Shown: positions 32,172-51,794 of the stretch, piece by piece
Layout of the letters: each line of letters opens with the position of its first letter
How positions within the stretch are numbered: the stretch's first letter is position 1
NCBI GenBank assembly: GCA_022376925.1
Contig: JAIOJX010000032.1
Span: 114,801,979 to 114,865,978 of the forward strand
Source: Tragulus kanchil
Taxonomy: Eukaryota > Chordata > Mammalia > Artiodactyla > Tragulidae
DNA length: 64,000 nucleotides
Reading direction: 5' to 3'
The notes under the pieces: model-generated
The model's input: the letters and a program-made list of their open reading frames with translations, nothing else
The model's database searches: none
Told to the model about the DNA's origin: nothing
Translations under genes and position numbers: made by a program

Positions 32172-32445
32172 TATTTTTTGCTGCACTGGGTCTTCATTGC
32201 TGCACAGGGGCTCTCCCTAGTTGTGGCCAACAGGGGCTAATTTCTAGCTGAGGTGCACAGGCTTCTCACTGAGGTGACTTCTCTTGTTGCTAAAGGATAG
32301 GCTCTTGGGTTCACGGGCTTCAGCAGCTGCAGCATCCAGGCTTAATTAGTCCATGGCAAGTGGGATCTTCCCAGACCAGGGATCGAATCCATGTTCCCTG
32401 CATTAGTAGGCAGATTCTCAACCACTGGATCACTAGCTAAGTCCC
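32172..32445 (-). mobile_element. CHR-type SINE; copies at 33314-33585 and partial 34536-34665
   Basis: GTGGGATCTTCCCAGACCAG then GGATCGAATCCATGTTCCCT, minus orientation. Confidence 0.65.
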
Positions 32446-33447
32446 TCACTGTACTAATATTCGCAGAATAGCTATAATTTGCAAGGCTTTGTTCTAGGTC
32501 CTAAGGACAAAATACATGGTCTCTGCCTTTGAGGAAATCAGTCTTATAAAAAATATATTTAAAAATGGATTTTAAATCCATTCAATACTTTCAATTTTTA
32601 CTACCACCACTCATCTCTTGTCTATACTACTGCATACCTTCTGATCTCCGCTTAACCTCTCGAGAAAAATCTTTTGAAGTATAGATCAGTTCATGTACTG
32701 TTGAACTCTAAATTGCAAGACAGGTCGTTTATAGGAAGTAGTGTGCCTCATTCCTGCAACTGGCTTAGTGGAAGATAACTGGCAAGCTGAAATGATTGCA
32801 CTTCCTCACTCCTGGAGCACTATCAATTGCCTTCCACCATGGCCTTGCCTACCATGATCAGAAGAGTAGTTTTATTTCTGTCCAGTTTCAGACACACTGG
32901 GAAAGATTCCTGGGGAGGATTCTTATTCCAGTCTGTCAAGACTCAGGAAATTTGGAATTTTTAGGGATAAGAGCTGGGCCTGTAGACGCCAATCCAGCCC
33001 ATTTTTAGCTGGGTGACCTGAGCCAAATCATAAAACCATGCAAGATTAAATATAAAATGAGGACAGTATCAGTATCTACCCTCAGAATATTATAAGAATT
33101 CAACATAATTGTTGCTTCAACAATCAAACAATCAGCACTATGTCTGAGTCATGCTAGCCAATTACTAAATGGCTACCGTCTGATAACACAGTGACTGGAG
33201 GATTGGGCTCCTGGGAGGGGAGATCGCTCCAATCCTTGCAACCAGGAATAGGGCCTAAAAAATGCAATCCAAAAACTTGTGTGACCTTCTCATTCATTGT
33301 ATAAGATTATATATTTTTGCTGCACTGGGTCTTCATTGCTGCACAGGGGCTCTCCTAGTTGTGGCCAACAGGGGCTAATTTCTAGCTGAGGTGCACAGGC
33401 TTCTCACTGAGGTGACTTCTCTTGTTGCTAAAGGATAGGCTCTTGGG

Positions 33448-35598
33448 TTCACGGGCTTCAGCAGCTGCAGCATCCAGGCTTAATTAGTCCATGGCAAGTG
33501 GGATCTTCCCAGACCAGGGATCGAATCCATGTTCCCTGCATTAGTAGGCAGATTCTCAACCACTGGATCACTAGCTAAGTCCCTCACTGTACTAATATTC
33601 GCAGAATAGCTATAATTTGCAAGGCTTTGTTCTAGGTCCTAAGGACAAAATACATGGTCTCTGCCTTTGAGGAAATCAGTCTTATAAAAAATATATTTAA
33701 AAATGGATTTTAAATCCATTCAATACTTTCAATTTTTACTACCACCACTCATCTCTTGTCTATACTACTGCATACCTTCTGATCTCCGCTTAACCCTCTC
33801 GAGAAAAATCTTTTTGAAGTATAGATCAGATCATGTCACTCTCCTTGAATAGCTTTCCATTGCTGTTAGAAAAAAATTTGAGCACCTTATCATTGCCTAC
33901 AAGACCTAAGTGATCTAGCTCCAACTCACCTGTCCAAATTCATCTCATACTACTCCTCTTCCTTCACCTGATTTTCCTACCACTCTGCTCTCCCTGTTCC
34001 TTAGAACGACAAGCCCTTTCTCATATCCAGGGGCCTTTACACTTGCTGTCTCACTACCTAAAAAGCTCTTTTCCCAATACTTTGAATAACTAGCTTCTTC
34101 TCTTCCTTTAGGCCTCATTTCAAATATTACTTCCTCAAAGAAACCTTTTCTAGACCCTCAATCAAACTTAGCTTCCTTTTATTTCTTCCACTGTACTTGT
34201 CAAAGTCTAAAGTTATTCGTTTTACTCTTACACCTTCTAAGTATATAGGCTCCATGTGACCTTTTCTATCTTATCTACAGCTAAATGCCCAATGCACTTA
34301 ACAGTGGTTGATGGATACTAGGTGCCCAAAGTGAACTTCCTGAATGAGTGAAATAATTATAATGCAATCATAGGGGGCTTCCCAAGTGGTGCTAGTGGTA
34401 AAGAACCTGCTTGCCAATGCAGGAGATGTTAGAGACCTGGGTTCGGTCCTTGGGTAAGGAAGATCCCCTGGAGAAGGCACAGCAATCCACTCTGGTATTC
34501 TTGCCTGGAGAAATCACGCCAGGCAAATGCGATATTTCACGGGCTTCAGCAGCTGCAGCATCCAGGCTTAATTAGTCCATGGCAAGTGGGATCTTCCCAG
34601 ACCAGGGATCGAATCCATGTTCCCTGCATTAGTAGGCAGATTCTCAACCACTGGATCACTAGCTAAGTCCCTCACTGTACTAATATTCGCAGAATAGCTA
34701 TAATTTGCAAGGCTTTGTTCTAGGTCCTAAGGACAAAATACATGGTCTCTGCCTTTGAGGAAATCAGTCTTATAAAAAATATATTTAAAAATGGATTTTA
34801 AATCCATTCAATACTTTCAATTTTTACTACCACCACTCATCTCTTGTCTATACTACTGCATACCTTCTGATCTCCGCTTAACCCTCTCGAGAAAAATCTT
34901 TTTGAAGTATAGATCAGATCATGTCACTCTCCTTGAATAGCTTTCCATTGCTGTTAGAAAAAAATTTGAGCACCTTATCATTGCCTACAAGACCTAAGTG
35001 ATCTAGCTCCAACTCACCTGTCCAAATTCATCTCATACTACTCCTCTTCCTTCACCTGATTTTCCTACCACTCTGCTCTCCCTGTTCCTTAGAACGCACA
35101 AGCCCTTTCTCATATCCAGGGGCCTTTACACTTGCTGTCTCACTACCTAAAAAGCTCTTTTCCCAATACTTTGAATAACTAGCTTCTTCTCTTCCTTTAG
35201 GCCTCATTTCAAATATTACTTCCTCAAAGAAACCTTTTCTAGACCCTCAATCAAACTTAGCTTCCTTTTATTTCTTCCACTGTACTTGTCAAAGTCTAAA
35301 GTTATTCGTTTTACTCTTACACCTTCTAAGTATATAGGCTCCATGTGACCTTTTCTATCTTATCTACAGCTAAATGCCCAATGCACTTAACAGTGGTTGA
35401 TGGATACTAGGTGCCCAAAGTGAACTTCCTGAATGAGTGAAATAATTATAATGCAATCATAGGGGGCTTCCCAAGTGGTGCTAGTGGTAAAGAACCTGCT
35501 TGCCAATGCAGGAGATGTTAGAGACCTGGGTTCGGTCCTTGGGTAAGGAAGATCCCCTGGAGAAGGCACAGCAATCCACTCTGGTATTCTTGCCTGGA
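33448..35598. repeat. Tandem direct duplication, ~1.06 kb (33448-34510 / 34536-35598)
   Basis: 25-bp filler at 34511-34535. Contains part of a CHR SINE, an L2 fragment and Bov-tA. Confidence 0.95.
33830..34300 (-). repeat. L2 LINE fragment; copy at 34916-35390
   Basis: GGGGCCTTTACACTTGCTGT and CAAATATTACTTCCTCAAAG are antisense L2 3' sequence. Confidence 0.7.
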
Positions 35599-35690
35599 AA
35601 ATCCGACGGACAGAGGAGCTTGGCAGGCTACTTACTGTCCATAGGGTTGCAAAAGGGTTGAACATGACTGAAGCAACTTAGCACAGCACA
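35462..35690 (+). mobile_element. Bov-tA SINE; truncated copy 34374-34510
   Basis: GGCTTCCCAAGTGGTGCTAG head, TATTCTTGCCTGGAAAATCC body. Confidence 0.8.
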
Positions 35691-36084
35691 GCACAATATA
35701 ATCATAATTAGAACTGGAAAAAGTTTCATGTAAAATGTATCTACTTAAAATAGAAACCAAGATTTGGTGTCAGTGGTTGGGACTCCATGCTTCATGGGAA
35801 CTATGACTCCACAAGCTGCGCCCCAAACCAAAACAGACCACAAGATTTTATACTAATTTTTAAATTATATTTAACATGATTTAGGGAGGACTTCCAGTTA
35901 AAGATGGTAGTTGAACACACTCATACCCATCCCCTTTCTACATAACAATAATTTTAAATTTGTTTTTAAAGATAGACTGGCAAGATCATAAAGAATGCAA
36001 AAGGAAACAAAAGCAACAGAATTTTAAAAGTTGGAAAAGAGATGGACAAGTAATAATTTACCTAGCAGGCTAAGAAAGGAGAAT

Positions 36085-36390
36085 TTGGGTTCCCAGGTGG
36101 TTCAGTAAAGAATCTGCTTGCCAGTGCAGATGTGGATTCAATCCCTGGTTCAGGAGGATCCCACTTGCTGCAGCCCGTTGGCACTACTATTAAGCCTGTG
36201 CTCTAGAGCCCACAAGCCAAAACTACTGAAACCTGAATTCCCCAGAGCCCGTGCTCAGCAACAAAAGAAGTCACTGTGATGAGAAGCACCGCAACAAAGG
36301 GTAGCTCCCACTAACTCCAACTAGCAAAAGCCCCTGCACTACAATGCAGACCTTGTGCAACCAAAAAGTAATAAACATCAACTTTTTAAA
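36085..36390 (+). mobile_element. CHR-2-type SINE, diverged
   Basis: TTCCCAGGTGGTTCAG head, GAGGATCCCACTTGCTGCAG, A-rich end. Confidence 0.65.
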
Positions 36391-36534
36391 AAAAGAAGGA
36401 AAGGACATAAAACAGGGCAGAAATCAACAGAGAGAAATAAAAAATTAATAAAACTAAAAACTGGCTCTCTGAAAAAAAAATTTTAAATATATAGAAAAAA
36501 TAAAGATAGCAAATACAACAAAGAAAATACAGAA

Positions 36535-36720
36535 TAGGCCACTGGATTCACTCTACAATGGCCCACACTCTGTCTGTGGAGTGTGCTTTTCTCTGAATCT
36601 GAATAAATCCATTTCCTACCTATCAGTTTGTCTCTCACTGAATTCTTCTCTGTAAAGAGACATGAAGAACCCGAGCTCTTAGGTCCTGAGGGCTTGCAGC
36701 ACACCATTCAGTAGAGGCAG
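36535..36720 (+). repeat. LTR-like fragment
   Basis: AATAAATCC followed by TGTCTCTCACTGAATTCTTC and CCCGAGCTCTTAGG resembles the R-U5 end of a retroviral or MaLR LTR. No internal genes are visible. Confidence 0.4.
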
Positions 36721-36721
36721 C

Positions 36722-36800
36722 AATGAAGTGCATCCTTGCCTTGCTTCAGCTCGCAAAGGGAAAGCTTTCAACATCTCATCGTTAAGTATGGCATTTTCCC
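36722..36800 (-). repeat. L1 ORF2-like fragment
   Basis: CTTGCCTTGCTTCAG and GGGAAAGCTTTCAACATCTC resemble antisense L1 ORF2. Confidence 0.4.
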
Positions 36801-37077
36801 TAGCGTTTTTGTCAGTTTCATCTATGTTTTACCACATTGTTATTGTTATATTGTACAGACTCAGCCTTTTTATCTTTACTTAAATAAAACGAGTGTATAC
36901 AGTGGGAAAAAAAAGAAAATGCAGAAGAAATAAGTACAATGGAAAGATAATTGTATTAAACAATTATATGCTAATAAACTGGAAAACCTAATAGGAGTCA
37001 TCCTAGGAAAAGAATGTCAAAATTGGCACAAGATGAAATAGAGACCTAAGTATATCAATAAATAATACACATTTGAA

Positions 37078-37198
37078 GACGGATGAAAATAGAGAAATGA
37101 AAGACCAATAGAAGTGGCCTGCCCATCCCCCCCTCCCCACCCCACCCTCCAAAAGATAAATAAATAAAAATTTTTTAAAAATAATAAAATAAATAAAT
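37078..37198 (+). mobile_element. Tail-only (5'-truncated) extended SINE insertion
   Basis: Starts at GACGGATGAAAATAGAG, contains GACCAATAGAAGTGGCC, the C-rich module and an A/T tail. An 18-bp direct repeat AAATAATACACATTTGAA flanks it at 37060-37077 and 37199-37216. Confidence 0.9.
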
Positions 37199-37263
37199 AA
37201 ATAATACACATTTGAAAATGGTTGTTCAGCCACCATCCCCACAAATGCCCAGATTTTTTTTTT

Positions 37264-37369
37264 TTAATATGGAATGCTTCATGAATTTGCATGTCATCTT
37301 TGCACAGGGGCCATGTTAATCTTCTCTGTGTTGTTCCAATTTTAGCATATGTGCTGCCTAAGTGAGCAC
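37264..37369 (-). pseudogene. U6 snRNA retropseudogene
   Basis: Minus strand begins GTGCTCACTTAGGCAGCACA, with GGAACAACACAGAGAAGATT and ATTCATGAAGCATTCCATAT, i.e. nearly full-length U6 with substitutions (e.g. GCTTCGGC changed to ACTTAGGC). An A-run and ATCTGGG on both sides indicate L1-mediated insertion. Not expected to be functional. Confidence 0.93.
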
Positions 37370-37469
37370 CCAGATGGTTTTATAGGTGAGGTTAACACAT
37401 TATCAAGAAACATTTCCATATGTAGAAAAAAAAAAAGAACTTTTCTAGGATAGCAATAGAACCATGGTT

Positions 37470-37757
37470 TTTTCCTTTTCTCTTGACTGTGCTGGGTCTT
37501 CATTGCTTTGCACAGCTTTCTCTAGTTGTGGCAAGTGGGGGTTATTCTTCATGGTGGAGGACAGGCTCTAGGCGCTCGGGCTTTAGTAACTGCAACTTAG
37601 TAGTTACCAATCGAGGGCTCTAGAGCAGGGGCTCAGGAGTTGTGGAGCACGAGCTTAGTTACTTCAGGGTATGTGAGATATTCCCAGAGCAGGGATCAAA
37701 CCCACATCCCCTGCATTAGCAGTCAGCTTCTTATCCACTATGACACAAAGGAAGTCC
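37470..37757 (-). mobile_element. CHR-type SINE
   Basis: TGCTGGGTCTTCATTGCTTT tail side, CAAAGGAAGTCC head side. Confidence 0.6.
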
Positions 37758-37875
37758 AGAACCCTGGTTTTTATTAATAGATTTAGGGAAGACTTCCATT
37801 AAAATGGTAGATTGAGCACATGCATTTATATACAGCAATACTTAAAAATCTCACAGGTGGTTATTGTTGATAATG

Positions 37876-37995
37876 TGTTGTTGTTGCCTCTACTGCATGG
37901 CAGGTAGAACCTTAGTTCCCTGACCAGGGGTCAAACCCGAAGCCCCTGCATTGGAAGCTTGGAGTCTTAACCAACTGAACTTTCAGGAAGTCCCA
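37876..37995 (-). mobile_element. CHR-1-type SINE
   Basis: TTAGTTCCCTGACCAGGGGT and TTTCAGGAAGTCCC. Confidence 0.65.
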
Positions 37996-38374
37996 AGGAC
38001 TTCTCAAACCCATCCTTAATACTTTGATAAACCAAAAGTCTTCTTGTGAAATCTAGTATCTTCATCTTTGATTTTCTTTCCCAATTAACTGATCCTCACT
38101 TTTCTATAGCTTTGGGTATGATGTGTTAAGTTCCCAGCATCACTTCCATTGCTTCCTAAAGAATTGTTATCTTTTGCAAGACTGACAATTTCACTTTTCA
38201 GTGCATGTGTATTGTATTGGCCAGTAATTTAGGCAAAGATGTTAATAAAGAAAAGCTAACATTAAAATCAGGGTCAGATGTCTGAGTCAAGTTTATTAGT
38301 GAATAATTTGATGTTATGACACCTTTTACTTTCTGATATGAGCTGAATTGTGTCCTCCTCCCTCAAATTCATAT

Positions 38375-38602
38375 GGTGCTCGTGGTTTAGTCACTAAGTA
38401 GTGTCTGACTCTTGTGACCCCATGGACTGCAGCCCATCAGGCTCCTCTGTTCATAGGATTTCCCAGGCAAGAATACTGGAGTAGGTTGCCATTTCCTTCT
38501 CCAAGGGATCTACCTGACACAGAGATCGAACCCATATCTCCTGCACTGCAGGCAGCCTCCTACACTGCCTGGATTCTTTACTACCAAGCCACCAGGGAAG
38601 CC
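38375..38602 (-). mobile_element. Bov-tA SINE; copy at 39454-39681
   Basis: GACCCCATGGACTGCAGCCC, GGCAAGAATACTGGAGTAGG, CCACCAGGGAAGCCC. Confidence 0.85.
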
Positions 38603-38734
38603 CTTATGCTTAAGTACTAACCCTTAGTACCTCAGGATGTGACTGTACTTGGGAGACAGAATCTTCGGTTATAACAAGATCATTAGGCTGGGGCCCTAAT
38701 TCAATATGACTGCAGTATAAGAAATGTGGGCACA

Positions 38735-38865
38735 GGGCATTTCCTGGCAGTCCAGTAGTTAGGACCACACCTGTTCACTGCTGGGGCCCAGGTTCATTCC
38801 CTGGTTGGGGAACTAAGCGCCCACAAACGGAGCAGCATGGCCAAAAAATAAAACAAACAAAAAAA
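38735..38865 (+). mobile_element. CHR-1-type SINE; copy at 39814-39944
   Basis: GCATTTCCTGGCAGTCCAGT head, GGTTGGGGAACTAAG, A-rich end. Confidence 0.7.
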
Positions 38866-40444
38866 GAAATTTGGACACAGATGAGTACAGAGGGAAGACA
38901 ATATAAAGACACAAGGAGATGTCCATTACAGTCAAGGAGCGAGGCCTAGAATAAACCCTTCTCTTACACCACACAGAAGGAACCAATTCTGCTTTGATCT
39001 CAGACTTCTGATTTCTAGAACTGTAAGAAAACGCATTTCTCTTGTTTAGATCACCCTTTCTGTGGTACTGTTATGGCAGCCCCAGCTAATACACTTCCAC
39101 CTCATACTACCTCATAACTGTGGAAACTTGGATCATGAAAGGGTGTAAGGGAGCTATGGAATCATACAGCAAGTCATCTGGAGGGTGAGACTAAATGAGC
39201 TTTTAAAAGTTCCCAGCATCACTTCCATTGCTTCCTAAAGAATTGTTATCTTTTGCAAGACTGACAATTTCACTTTTCAGTGCATGTGTATTGTATTGGC
39301 CAGTAATTTAGGCAAAGATGTTAATAAAGAAAAGCTAACATTAAAATCAGGGTCAGATGTCTGAGTCAAGTTTATTAGTGAATAATTTGATGTTATGACA
39401 CCTTTTACTTTCTGATATGAGCTGAATTGTGTCCTCCTCCCTCAAATTCATATGGTGCTCGTGGTTTAGTCACTAAGTAGTGTCTGACTCTTGTGACCCC
39501 ATGGACTGCAGCCCATCAGGCTCCTCTGTTCATAGGATTTCCCAGGCAAGAATACTGGAGTAGGTTGCCATTTCCTTCTCCAAGGGATCTACCTGACACA
39601 GAGATCGAACCCATATCTCCTGCACTGCAGGCAGCCTCCTACACTGCCTGGATTCTTTACTACCAAGCCACCAGGGAAGCCCTTATGCTTAAGTACTAAC
39701 CCTTAGTACCTCAGGATGTGACTGTACTTGGGAGACAGAATCTTCGGTTATAACAAGATCATTAGGCTGGGGCCCTAATTCAATATGACTGCAGTATAAG
39801 AAATGTGGGCACAGGGCATTTCCTGGCAGTCCAGTAGTTAGGACCACACCTGTTCACTGCTGGGGCCCAGGTTCATTCCCTGGTTGGGGAACTAAGCGCC
39901 CACAAACGGAGCAGCATGGCCAAAAAATAAAACAAACAAAAAAAGAAATTTGGACACAGATGAGTACAGAGGGAAGACAATATAAAGACACAAGGAGATG
40001 TCCATTACAGTCAAGGAGCGAGGCCTAGAATAAACCCTTCTCTTACACCACACAGAAGGAACCAATTCTGCTTTGATCTCAGACTTCTGATTTCTAGAAC
40101 TGTAAGAAAACGCATTTCTCTTGTTTAGATCACCCTTTCTGTGGTACTGTTATGGCAGCCCCAGCTAATACACTTCCACCTCATACTACCTCATAACTGT
40201 GGAAACTTGGATCATGAAAGGGTGTAAGGGAGCTATGGAATCATACAGCAAGTCATCTGGAGGGTGAGATCAGGAAAGATGTCCCACAAGAAGTGAGCTA
40301 AACTAATGTTTAAGTAATAGATGTTCACCCAACAGTGGTCTAACAAGTTCCAGGCAAAAAGGAATGGAGACAAAAGACTAACATCTCAGGTTGTTAGATA
40401 CAAACTGTTACATTTAGATAATGGATAAATAAGGTCCTAATGTA

Positions 40445-40610
40445 TTCATGGACTGTAACCCAGCAGGCTCCTGTTCATGGAATTCTGCAGGCAAGAATAC
40501 TGGAGTGAGTAGGTATTCCCTTCTCCAGGGATCTTCCTGACCCAGGGATCAAACCTGGGTTTCCTACATTGCAGGCAGATTCTTTTCTGTCTGAGTCACC
40601 AGGAAAGCCT
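40445..40610 (-). mobile_element. Bov-tA SINE
   Basis: ATGGACTGTAACCCAGCAGG and GGCAAGAATACTGGAGTGAG. Confidence 0.75.
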
Positions 40611-40939
40611 CAGTGTATAGCACAGGGAGCTATATTCAATATCTTATGATAACCCATAATAGAAAAGAATATAAAAAATAAGAAGGTACATATGTATGTA
40701 ACAGAGTCACTCTGCAGTCTCAGAGAGATCAGCACAAGGCTGTAAATCAACTATACATCACTAATCAAATAAAAAGACTAACTTTCCAACCATTTTTTAT
40801 CCTTCTAATCCATTTTCTCCACTGCTCTAGTACTGCATTTCTTTTTATTTTTGATAAGAAGTTGATGTATTCAGAAACATACTCCACAGACAAGAGGATG
40901 GGCCATCTCAGAAGGTAAGAGTAGCCGTGCTGTATTTCC

Positions 40940-41440
40940 AAGATACAAATCATGCCATGTTATTCTTGCTCAGAACTCTTCCATAGTTTCCTGCTGCATT
41001 CAGGATTAAAAAATCTAAAATCTTAACCCAGTTTCCTAGGCCTTCCATCACCAGCTCCCTACCTCATTCCACCATTGTTTCATGCCATTTCACTCCCATT
41101 TGCCTTCAGTTTGTCACAGAAGACTTCTGTAGGTTTCTCTAACAGCTTCTTCCAGTCTCAAGGCTTTCCCCCAAGCTATCCAATTTGCATGGAATACTAT
41201 TACTGCTCTCACCTCTTTTGAACTGATTAGTCCCTACTTATCCTTCAGATCTTAACCAATTAAATCAGTAGGCTTCTTGCTCTGCGCTTTTTCATAGCAC
41301 TTCTTCCAACTTTAATTACACTATTTACACAATTACTTAGTCTGTCTCAAGTAAACTACAGGGACTTGTGTCTTAGTTATAGCTATATCCCCAGGGTCTA
41401 GCATTGTGTCTAACCCATATAAGGACTCCATTAATATTAG
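40940..41440 (-). repeat. L2 LINE fragment; copy from 42174
   Basis: CCTTCCATCACCAGCTCCCT and CTTATCCTTCAGATCTTAAC. Confidence 0.6.
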
Positions 41441-42086
41441 TATGTTCTGAATGAAGAGTAATGATTCAACTAGAAAATTAAAAGGAGTTTCGTATGATTG
41501 GAGTTTAGAGGGATTTTCTAAAATCTCCTAAAATCTCAGTTATCTCTGGGGAGACCATAAAACATGTAAGATAGGACCTTAGGTACGGTGACAAGCTTTG
41601 GTGCTGACTCTGTCTCCTTCAGGTAGCCTATGCACATTGACTATAGTGTCAGAGACATAAAGCCTCTGTCCTGATTCTCCAAGCTTCTCCCAAACTTCAG
41701 AAGGTAGTTTCTTTAGCTCTTCATATTCCTAAGTCTAGGCACTAATTAGTGGGGTGGGCAGGATACAGGAAGTAAGACGCATGCCCAGCAGTGCCAAGAA
41801 ACCAAAGGACTTTCACTGCCCTGATCTCAGTCCATAAAAGACCAGTTTCTATCATTCTCACCAAGACTATGCTAGGGTGGCGTGCAATGCTAATAGATGC
41901 CACTAGATGGCGATTCTCCACTAATATAGCTAAGTTATGAAAGCTGAAATGGAATTCAGCTACATGCTGGTTTCTCCAGAACCAAGAAAGACAAGTGAGT
42001 TTGGGCTCGGGGAAGGTATAAAACACCCTGAAGAAAATCAGCTTCCATACCAGGTCTGATCAGACAAATAAGACAAGCAAGTGGCA

Positions 42087-42173
42087 TGGATGGATACTCC
42101 TTTGGCTTTATTAACACTTCCTTTCTGGGGATGTCAGGACCTTACAGTTGGAGAGATGAAAAGGAAGCCAGGA
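42087..42173 (-). pseudogene. Duplicated 3' end of the AKR1A1 3' UTR
   Basis: Repeats the AKR1A1 3' UTR segment that ends at GAAGCCAGGA and includes the AATAAA, but has no coding part. It is the tail of the first unit of the 41005/42174 duplication and breaks off at the junction. Confidence 0.85.
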
Positions 42174-43275
42174 ATTAAAAAATCTAAAATCTTAACCCAG
42201 TTTCCTAGGCCTTCCATCACCAGCTCCCTACCTCATTCCACCATTGTTTCATGCCATTTCACTCCCATTTGCCTTCAGTTTGTCACAGAAGACTTCTGTA
42301 GGTTTCTCTAACAGCTTCTTCCAGTCTCAAGGCTTTCCCCCAAGCTATCCAATTTGCATGGAATACTATTACTGCTCTCACCTCTTTTGAACTGATTAGT
42401 CCCTACTTATCCTTCAGATCTTAACCAATTAAATCAGTAGGCTTCTTGCTCTGCGCTTTTTCATAGCACTTCTTCCAACTTTAATTACACTATTTACACA
42501 ATTACTTAGTCTGTCTCAAGTAAACTACAGGGACTTGTGTCTTAGTTATAGCTATATCCCCAGGGTCTAGCATTGTGTCTAACCCATATAAGGACTCCAT
42601 TAATATTAGTATGTTCTGAATGAAGAGTAATGATTCAACTAGAAAATTAAAAGGAGTTTCGTATGATTGGAGTTTAGAGGGATTTTCTAAAATCTCCTAA
42701 AATCTCAGTTATCTCTGGGGAGACCATAAAACATGTAAGATAGGACCTTAGGTACGGTGACAAGCTTTGGTGCTGACTCTGTCTCCTTCAGGTAGCCTAT
42801 GCACATTGACTATAGTGTCAGAGACATAAAGCCTCTGTCCTGATTCTCCAAGCTTCTCCCAAACTTCAGAAGGTAGTTTCTTTAGCTCTTCATATTCCTA
42901 AGTCTAGGCACTAATTAGTGGGGTGGGCAGGATACAGGAAGTAAGACGCATGCCCAGCAGTGCCAAGAAACCAAAGGACTTTCACTGCCCTGATCTCAGT
43001 CCATAAAAGACCAGTTTCTATCATTCTCACCAAGACTATGCTAGGGTGGCGTGCAATGCTAATAGATGCCACTAGATGGCGATTCTCCACTAATATAGCT
43101 AAGTTATGAAAGCTGAAATGGAATTCAGCTACATGCTGGTTTCTCCAGAACCAAGAAAGACAAGTGAGTTTGGGCTCGGGGAAGGTATAAAACACCCTGA
43201 AGAAAATCAGCTTCCATACCAGGTCTGATCAGACAAATAAGACAAGCAAGTGGCATGGATGGATACTCCTTTGGC

Positions 43276-43281
43276 TTTATT
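43276..43281 (-). terminator. AKR1A1 polyadenylation signal
   Basis: AATAAA on the minus strand about 72 nt after the AKR1A1 stop codon. The same hexamer recurs at 42107-42112 inside the downstream duplicate of the 3' UTR. Confidence 0.85.
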
Positions 43282-43352
43282 AACACTTCCTTTCTGGGGA
43301 TGTCAGGACCTTACAGTTGGAGAGATGAAAAGGAAGCCAGGAAGCTGTGGTC

Positions 43353-50698
<7,346 letters not shown>

Positions 50699-51705
50699 TG
50701 CCCCTGAAACACAGATGGCAAGAGAGGGGTGTGAGGGTCAGTGCTGCTGCTGGGGCGACTTCTCAAGACTCCTGTAAAAGGGAGAACACACACAGGGTCA
50801 TGTGTATATGCCTGGGAGAAGAGGCAGCTGAGACAGGGTGACCAGAACCAACCAAAGCCAGCAACTCCCAGACAAACACTCACAGGACCACCACCGCTAA
50901 CTGGTTGCCCTTCCTTCTACCAACTACAGGTCTGGTTAAAGAACTCTAAAACCTAAAAACAAGGCAAGATGATCCCAGAAGTACCTAGCCTTGACTACAC
51001 GAGGTCGCAAGCCAGTGCAAGACAAGCAAAGGTCTTCACGAGACAAAGTAAGACCAGTTGATAAAGCAGGCTCAGGATCGAAGGATGAAATGAACGTTTG
51101 CAGGAGGTTGTCAAAACCAGAGAGCAAGTCCTCTCACAAAGGTGTAATCAGTCATGCTATGAGGCCTAAGGGGGGTCTTACAAGGGAAGTATTCTATTTT
51201 TTCGATGAAAACAAACAAACCAAAAACAAATCTTGACTTAGTTACCACCTTGTCCTTTAAGAAAAAGTTTGCTGACCTTTGGTCTAAACAGTTGACTTAG
51301 TTACTCTTTAAACCCTGATACCTGCTGTATGCTTACCTCTGACCTCAAGGAACCCAGGGCGGGACAGGAGACACACTCACAGCACACGGTGAGTCAGTCA
51401 GCATAGGGTCAGGCACAGAGGGTCCCATATCTCCACAGAACTGAGTGCAGGTCATCAGGGAACAGGCTCTTTCCTACCCTCGAGGCCCTGCTGAGCCTCC
51501 TAACCACTGCTCTGAATCAGTTGGGAAAGCCAAGTGCTCACTGGGGACCCTTCTTCCTGTGTTTCTTCCCTCTAGACTCATCCCTCCACCAGAAGTGAAG
51601 TACAGGGGTGGAGGCTGCTAAAGCAAACACAAGGACCCTTTCCCAAATAGTGCCTTTTTCCTAGCAGAAAGGCAAGAAGCCCCCCTCTCTATCCCCATCC
51701 CTCAC

Positions 51706-51794
51706 CTGGCCAGGCTCACTCTTCCAGGTGCCCAGTCCAATCAGGGGCATCTTCTGCCCAGTATGCAGGAGGATACAGGAAGCCGCCATTGCCC
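51706..51794 (-). CDS. AKR1A1: AKR1A1 exon 2, copy B (duplicate)
   Basis: Same exon as 50615-50703, start codon at 51789-51787, with the same splice sites. It lies in the second unit of the 50152/51244 tandem duplication. If the duplication were real, one copy would be skipped or used as an alternative first coding exon; splicing copy B onto copy A would put a second start codon in frame after only 28 codons plus 5 nt of UTR. An assembly duplicate is more likely. Confidence 0.9.

Larger units (their letters stand above)
31546..33829. repeat. Tandem direct duplication, ~1.14 kb (31546-32686 / 32687-33829)
   Basis: Overlaps the previous block, so a ~260 bp stretch occurs three times (30418, 31546, 32687). 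Contains MIR and a CHR-type SINE. Confidence 0.95.
38128..40269. repeat. Tandem direct duplication, ~1.06 kb (38128-39190 / 39207-40269)
   Basis: 16-bp filler at 39191-39206. The units look identical. Contains Bov-tA and a CHR-1-type SINE. Confidence 0.95.
28900..43257. other. NASP-AKR1A1 intergenic region
   Basis: No protein-coding exon recognised. Contains MIR, BovB, L2, L1, CHR and Bov-tA SINEs, an LTR-like piece and the U6 retropseudogene, with four duplication blocks inside and one running into the AKR1A1 3' UTR. 41440-42060 is unannotated unique sequence. Confidence 0.75.
41005..43342. repeat. Tandem direct duplication, ~1.17 kb (41005-42173 / 42174-43342)
   Basis: Clean junction in AGGAATTAAAA with no filler. 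Contains L2 and the 3' end of the AKR1A1 3' UTR. Confidence 0.95.
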
